From the NCBI RefSeq assembly GCF_011386835.1, contig NC_088797.1:65807587-65871586 (forward strand): 64,000 bases of DNA, read 5' to 3'. Under the pieces are notes generated by a model. The model saw only the letters and a list, made by a program, of their open reading frames with translations, was not told the DNA's origin and ran no database searches. Positions 60,494 to 64,000 of the stretch are shown here, piece by piece (the stretch's first letter is position 1; every line of letters begins with the position of its first letter). A program made the translations under genes and the position numbers. This DNA comes from Chrysemys picta bellii. Lineage: Eukaryota > Chordata > Testudines > Emydidae.

Positions 60494-63400
60494 GTAGTAA
60501 TGCTTTGTCTACATGATATAGACCTAGGGTACATCTTATGGTGTGAATTTGATTCAGCTGTATTCTTACTGCCTGAATTTCAGTGGTACGGGGTAATCAT
60601 TATAGGGATCAATACAGCGCTTTCACTGAGGAGTGATATGGTTCCGTGGGGCATTTTCAGTAGGTCTCTGAATGAGTGCTCCCTATTTTCATATCATAGG
60701 ACTGATAGAAGGTTAATTCAAGAAAGTGGGTCAGATTAAAGTCCCCTTGTTTATACAAAGTTGGATTGAATTTTAAACCATCCACTTACAGCTGTTATAA
60801 CCAGCTGAATTATTTTGTGGATTATCACAAACATTGATCTGTCCTTGACATTACTTTTGATGCCCGAGCTTAAACCCAAGGAGATGATAGCATTAGTGTG
60901 GTGTCAGTTTTGTCACTTGAAAGCCTACCTCAGTCAACTGTGGTTTGAAAAGAGTCCAATGTAACAAAGCATAGATATCTGTTAAACTTGGCTTTAACCT
61001 TCAAAGACTAATAATTTATTATTCTGTGTTATGCTTCAATACTTTTTTTGGTAACAGTAGATCATTTTTAATGTTAGTAGCTTGATTTTTTTGTAATATA
61101 AAGACGCACATAAATAGGAGAAAAGAAAAATGGTAGCTAAGTACTTTGATGGTTGGCAGTCTGAATGCTATTCTTGATGCAATTCATCAAACATTTATCT
61201 GCATAAATTATGGCAGTTAAATGAATAAGAGCAGAAGAGATGTACACTTAGAGCCCTTTTTATAGCAGCATAAAGCAGAGTAAAAATTACATTCATTACT
61301 TTTAAAAATATATCAACTCTTTTATTATATTTTTTCATTCATTGGGCTTAGAATCTCTCTCTCTCTCTCTCTCTCTCTCAGCTAATGAAACATTGTTTGG
61401 CATTAAGAATACCTCGAAGTGCAGTTGGGAAAATATTTGCATATTGATAAAATACTATTATAAAATACTCTCACCTCTTGTAATGACAACAGTTGCCCAG
61501 TAATTTTACATAGAATAGATGACCTTTCACTAGGATAAAAAAAATCTTGTTAGCGCTAATGAGTAACTTTAGTTGGATGTCTACTTTGTAAGATTTAAAG
61601 TGACTGAAATGAAAGTTGCATCTAGCGTTTTGCTGGTCTTTGTGTGAAAAGGTTAAATTTCCATACTAGACCAAGTTTAGGTTGGGTACATCTTGACATT
61701 ATTTTTATCCACATCATCCTTTTGCACCCTGAGTTATTTTAATTTATTTTTATTTGTTAAACAATAAATTTACTCCATTGCAAATTCTTATAAGTGATAC
61801 AAAACATATACTACTTGAGCCTCTTAAATGAGTTGTATAAGTTTGGTGTGATATCCTTAAGCCAGTGTATTGCAATGAAGAAATCAGTCTCCTTTGCCAG
61901 ACTCCTGAAGCAGATTAACTCTTTTTAAGAGGCTCTTTGGTGGATAGCAGAAAGGAAATGTTATAGTTTAAGGCCCCAATCCTACAGTGTCAATGGGACT
62001 ACTCGTTTGTTTAAGTATGTGCATACATGTTTACAGGGTTGTGGCATGATACTGAAAGGGGAATAAAACGTCCTAAAAGATTTTACAAAACAGAAATTGA
62101 CTCATGTGGTAGACAAATACAGGCCTTAGTGTTGCTAAGTATGGATTTCAGTTTGTCTACATTCAGTTTGTGGGAATGAAGTGAGAGATTTGTTAATATT
62201 CACTGTCCTTGAGGAGTATAGCCTGTTGACTCCTGTTTCAAAATGGTTTTATAACACTTATAAATAATTAAAAATATCATTGTTGCAATGGTATAATATA
62301 CATAGGCTCAGTCTACACATGTAGTTGTACTGGATTTACAAAAGTTGGGTTTTTTTTTTTTAAATACATTTAATTGAATCTGTACAATTTGATGTGTAGG
62401 CACTCTAAAACCTGGCACGTAAACCTGTACTTCAAGCTAAATAGATATAATCAGTTTAAAACTGATAAGTAAGGCTTTTTTAGTACCAAAAAAAAAAAAT
62501 AATAATAATAATAAAAAAACATGGACTGGATGCGGGCAATAAACATTAAATCACTGGAGCCCTACCCCGCTACCTGGGACTGACAGCCTGAGTCCCCCTG
62601 TGGGGGGAGGGAGGGGAAGGGAGAGAGGATGGGCTGGAGTCCCAGAGGTCACGTAAAATCACAGAATCCATGACTGACTCGTAGCCTTACTGGTAAGTAT
62701 CTTTACAAAGGGGTTTGCATCAGTTTAACTAAATTCATCTTCATACAAGCCAATAGGATGAACAATAATAATCTATAGCAGTTTATTAAACCTTGCCCCC
62801 CTCATTCATTATTTTATGACTTTATGGAATTTTATTTTTTAAATCTCATCTTAATAAAGATAAACTGAACACTTGGACAAGAGATGGAAAAAAATTGTAC
62901 AAATGGTTCAAAAATAGTTTTTAAAAAAAGGACAGATAGAATACTACAATCCCACTAGAAAAATGTAACTATTTCACAGAGAGAAAATCCTTAACATATT
63001 TATGTTGAAATTCAAATGCCAGTGGGGATTTGTAAATCAGATTATTTCTTCTAAAAAAGAAGCATGGCACACAGTTACTATCAAACAGATGGACACTGAG
63101 CTGTTAACAGATTAGGTAACATAAGCATGTGGGTTCCACTAGTTTGCTGTAATCCTACCACGTATGCTTTCACTGCCCATCATTACTTTTGAATTATGTT
63201 TTGAAAATTTGGGCCCAAATTTGAATGCTGATGGGATAAATGTGGATTGTGTTGGGTGGCTGTGGTGGTGGTGGTTGTTCAGATATTTATTTACGTGAGG
63301 TGTTGGAAAGAATTTTGACATTCCCCCAAAGCTTTGGTCACCTTGATGTTCCTTGCAGATGCGGTGATTATATGAATTAAAAGCTCTTAAACTGAGAGAT

Positions 63401-63784
63401 GACATGACATCGTTGAATGTGTCTCACTGGAAAAATATGCATATAATCGCATGACTGGCACAATATTGACTCTTGAATTCTTTTGTTGCCAGCTGTATTA
63501 TGCAGTAGTTGCATGGTGAATGATGATCTAAGTGCTACAATAAAACTTTGTAGAAATGAAGGGAAACTATTGTAGTTTGAATTGCTTTCAAGTCTTTGGT
63601 AAAACAAATAGAATTGTTGCATGCATGCCTGCTCTCCCCCTTCACTTCATGTGTACTTCTTAATTATATTGTAACTTTATTTTTGGAGTTTTCTTTGGGA
63701 AATCAAGATTCCACAGTGAGTCCAGCTGTATTATTCTGAGGAAAAGTCCTGTAGAAGAGACTTCTTTTGTCCCCTTTTTAAAAT
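60494..63784. other. AT-rich sequence with small repeat relics
   Basis: No gene was recognised. A (TC)n tract occupies 61354-61379. The text at about 61972-62040 (ggccccaatcctacagtgtc, aatgggactactcg) is a diverged member of the palindromic MITE family of 17617-17717. Around 62530-62690 a GC-richer block ends in gtcacgtaaaatcacagaat and tgactcgtagccttac, resembling the end of a turtle DNA transposon, without identifiable TIR pair or TSD. Confidence 0.5.
61354..61379. repeat. (TC)n microsatellite
   Basis: About 13 perfect units. Confidence 0.95.
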
Positions 63785-64000
63785 TAGGGTTACCATATTT
63801 AACAAATAAAAAAAAGAGGACCCTCCACGGGGCCCGGGCCCCGCCCATTTCCCACCCCCAGCCCTGCCCTAACTCTGCCCCCTCCTCCCTCCCACTCCCA
63901 GCCACGCGAAAAGGGCTGCCCGAGCGCTACTGGCTTCATGATTTGCCGGGCAGCCCCCAGACCCTGCGCCCCCGGCCGGCACTTCCCCAGCGCAGCTGGA
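63785..64000. mobile_element. Second copy of the C-rich element, cut by the window end
   Basis: Begins tagggttaccatattt like the element at 55129, followed by an A-rich piece (acaaataaaaaaaagagga) and C-rich text with ccccgcccatttcccacccc. It has the same orientation as the 55129 copy. Its right end lies outside the window, so the TSD cannot be checked. Confidence 0.8.

Noticed and set aside
60059..60534. Plus- and minus-strand frames of 85-133 codons
   Set aside because: Entirely inside or overlapping the solo LTR; no gag, pol or env motif is present.

Overview
This is a gene-poor stretch of vertebrate nuclear DNA, most likely from a turtle. The inference rests on base composition (AT-rich, few CpG) and on the mix of dispersed repeats: CR1 and MIR relics, Penelope-like element (PLE) ends, RTE-like LINE pieces, a 4-bp-TSD solo LTR, and many short hAT, Tc1/mariner/Tigger and PIF/Harbinger elements with recognisable terminal inverted repeats (TIRs) and target-site duplications (TSDs). 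I recognise several of these from turtle genomes by memory; no search was run. No host exon, rRNA, complete tRNA, CRISPR array or bacterial-type operon is visible. The window behaves like a gene desert or the inside of a very large intron.

Layout. 1-4.4 kb: an intact hAT MITE at 39-419, an old MIR SINE split by a small nested element, and a second hAT element at 3668-4360. 4.4-9.9 kb: mostly unassigned AT-rich or CT-rich sequence. 9.95-13.4 kb: an RTE-like LINE whose reverse-transcriptase half lies on the minus strand and whose endonuclease half lies inverted on the plus strand. 13.4-29 kb: mostly unique sequence with simple repeats and a few old SINE/MITE relics. 29-40 kb: CR1, L2-like, Tigger-like, MIR, a palindromic PLE unit, a Tc1/mariner-like MITE, two Harbinger MITEs and a small hAT MITE. 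40-48 kb: largely unique AT-rich DNA. 48.3-50.4 kb: a PLE fragment still encoding a GIY-YIG endonuclease domain, abutting a hAT fragment, then another hAT MITE. 55.1-58.8 kb: a nest of two DNA transposons. 59.9-60.5 kb: a solo LTR. 63.8-64.0 kb: the start of a second copy of the outer 55-kb element.

The only long intact coding region is at 56273-58081 (602 codons): a hAT-Charlie-type transposase related to the one captured in GTF2IRD2. It sits in a complete element (56038-58397) with 16-bp TIRs and a perfect 8-bp TSD, itself inserted into a C-rich non-autonomous element (55129-58752) that also has TIRs and an 8-bp TSD. The second gene-like sequence is the PLE GIY-YIG fragment at 48528-48905.

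The points most worth following are the intact nested hAT element, the two retroelements with 5' inversions (RTE-like and PLE), the hammerhead-ribozyme-like motif in the PLE 3' ends, and a few compositionally distinct non-repetitive blocks that may be conserved regulatory elements.
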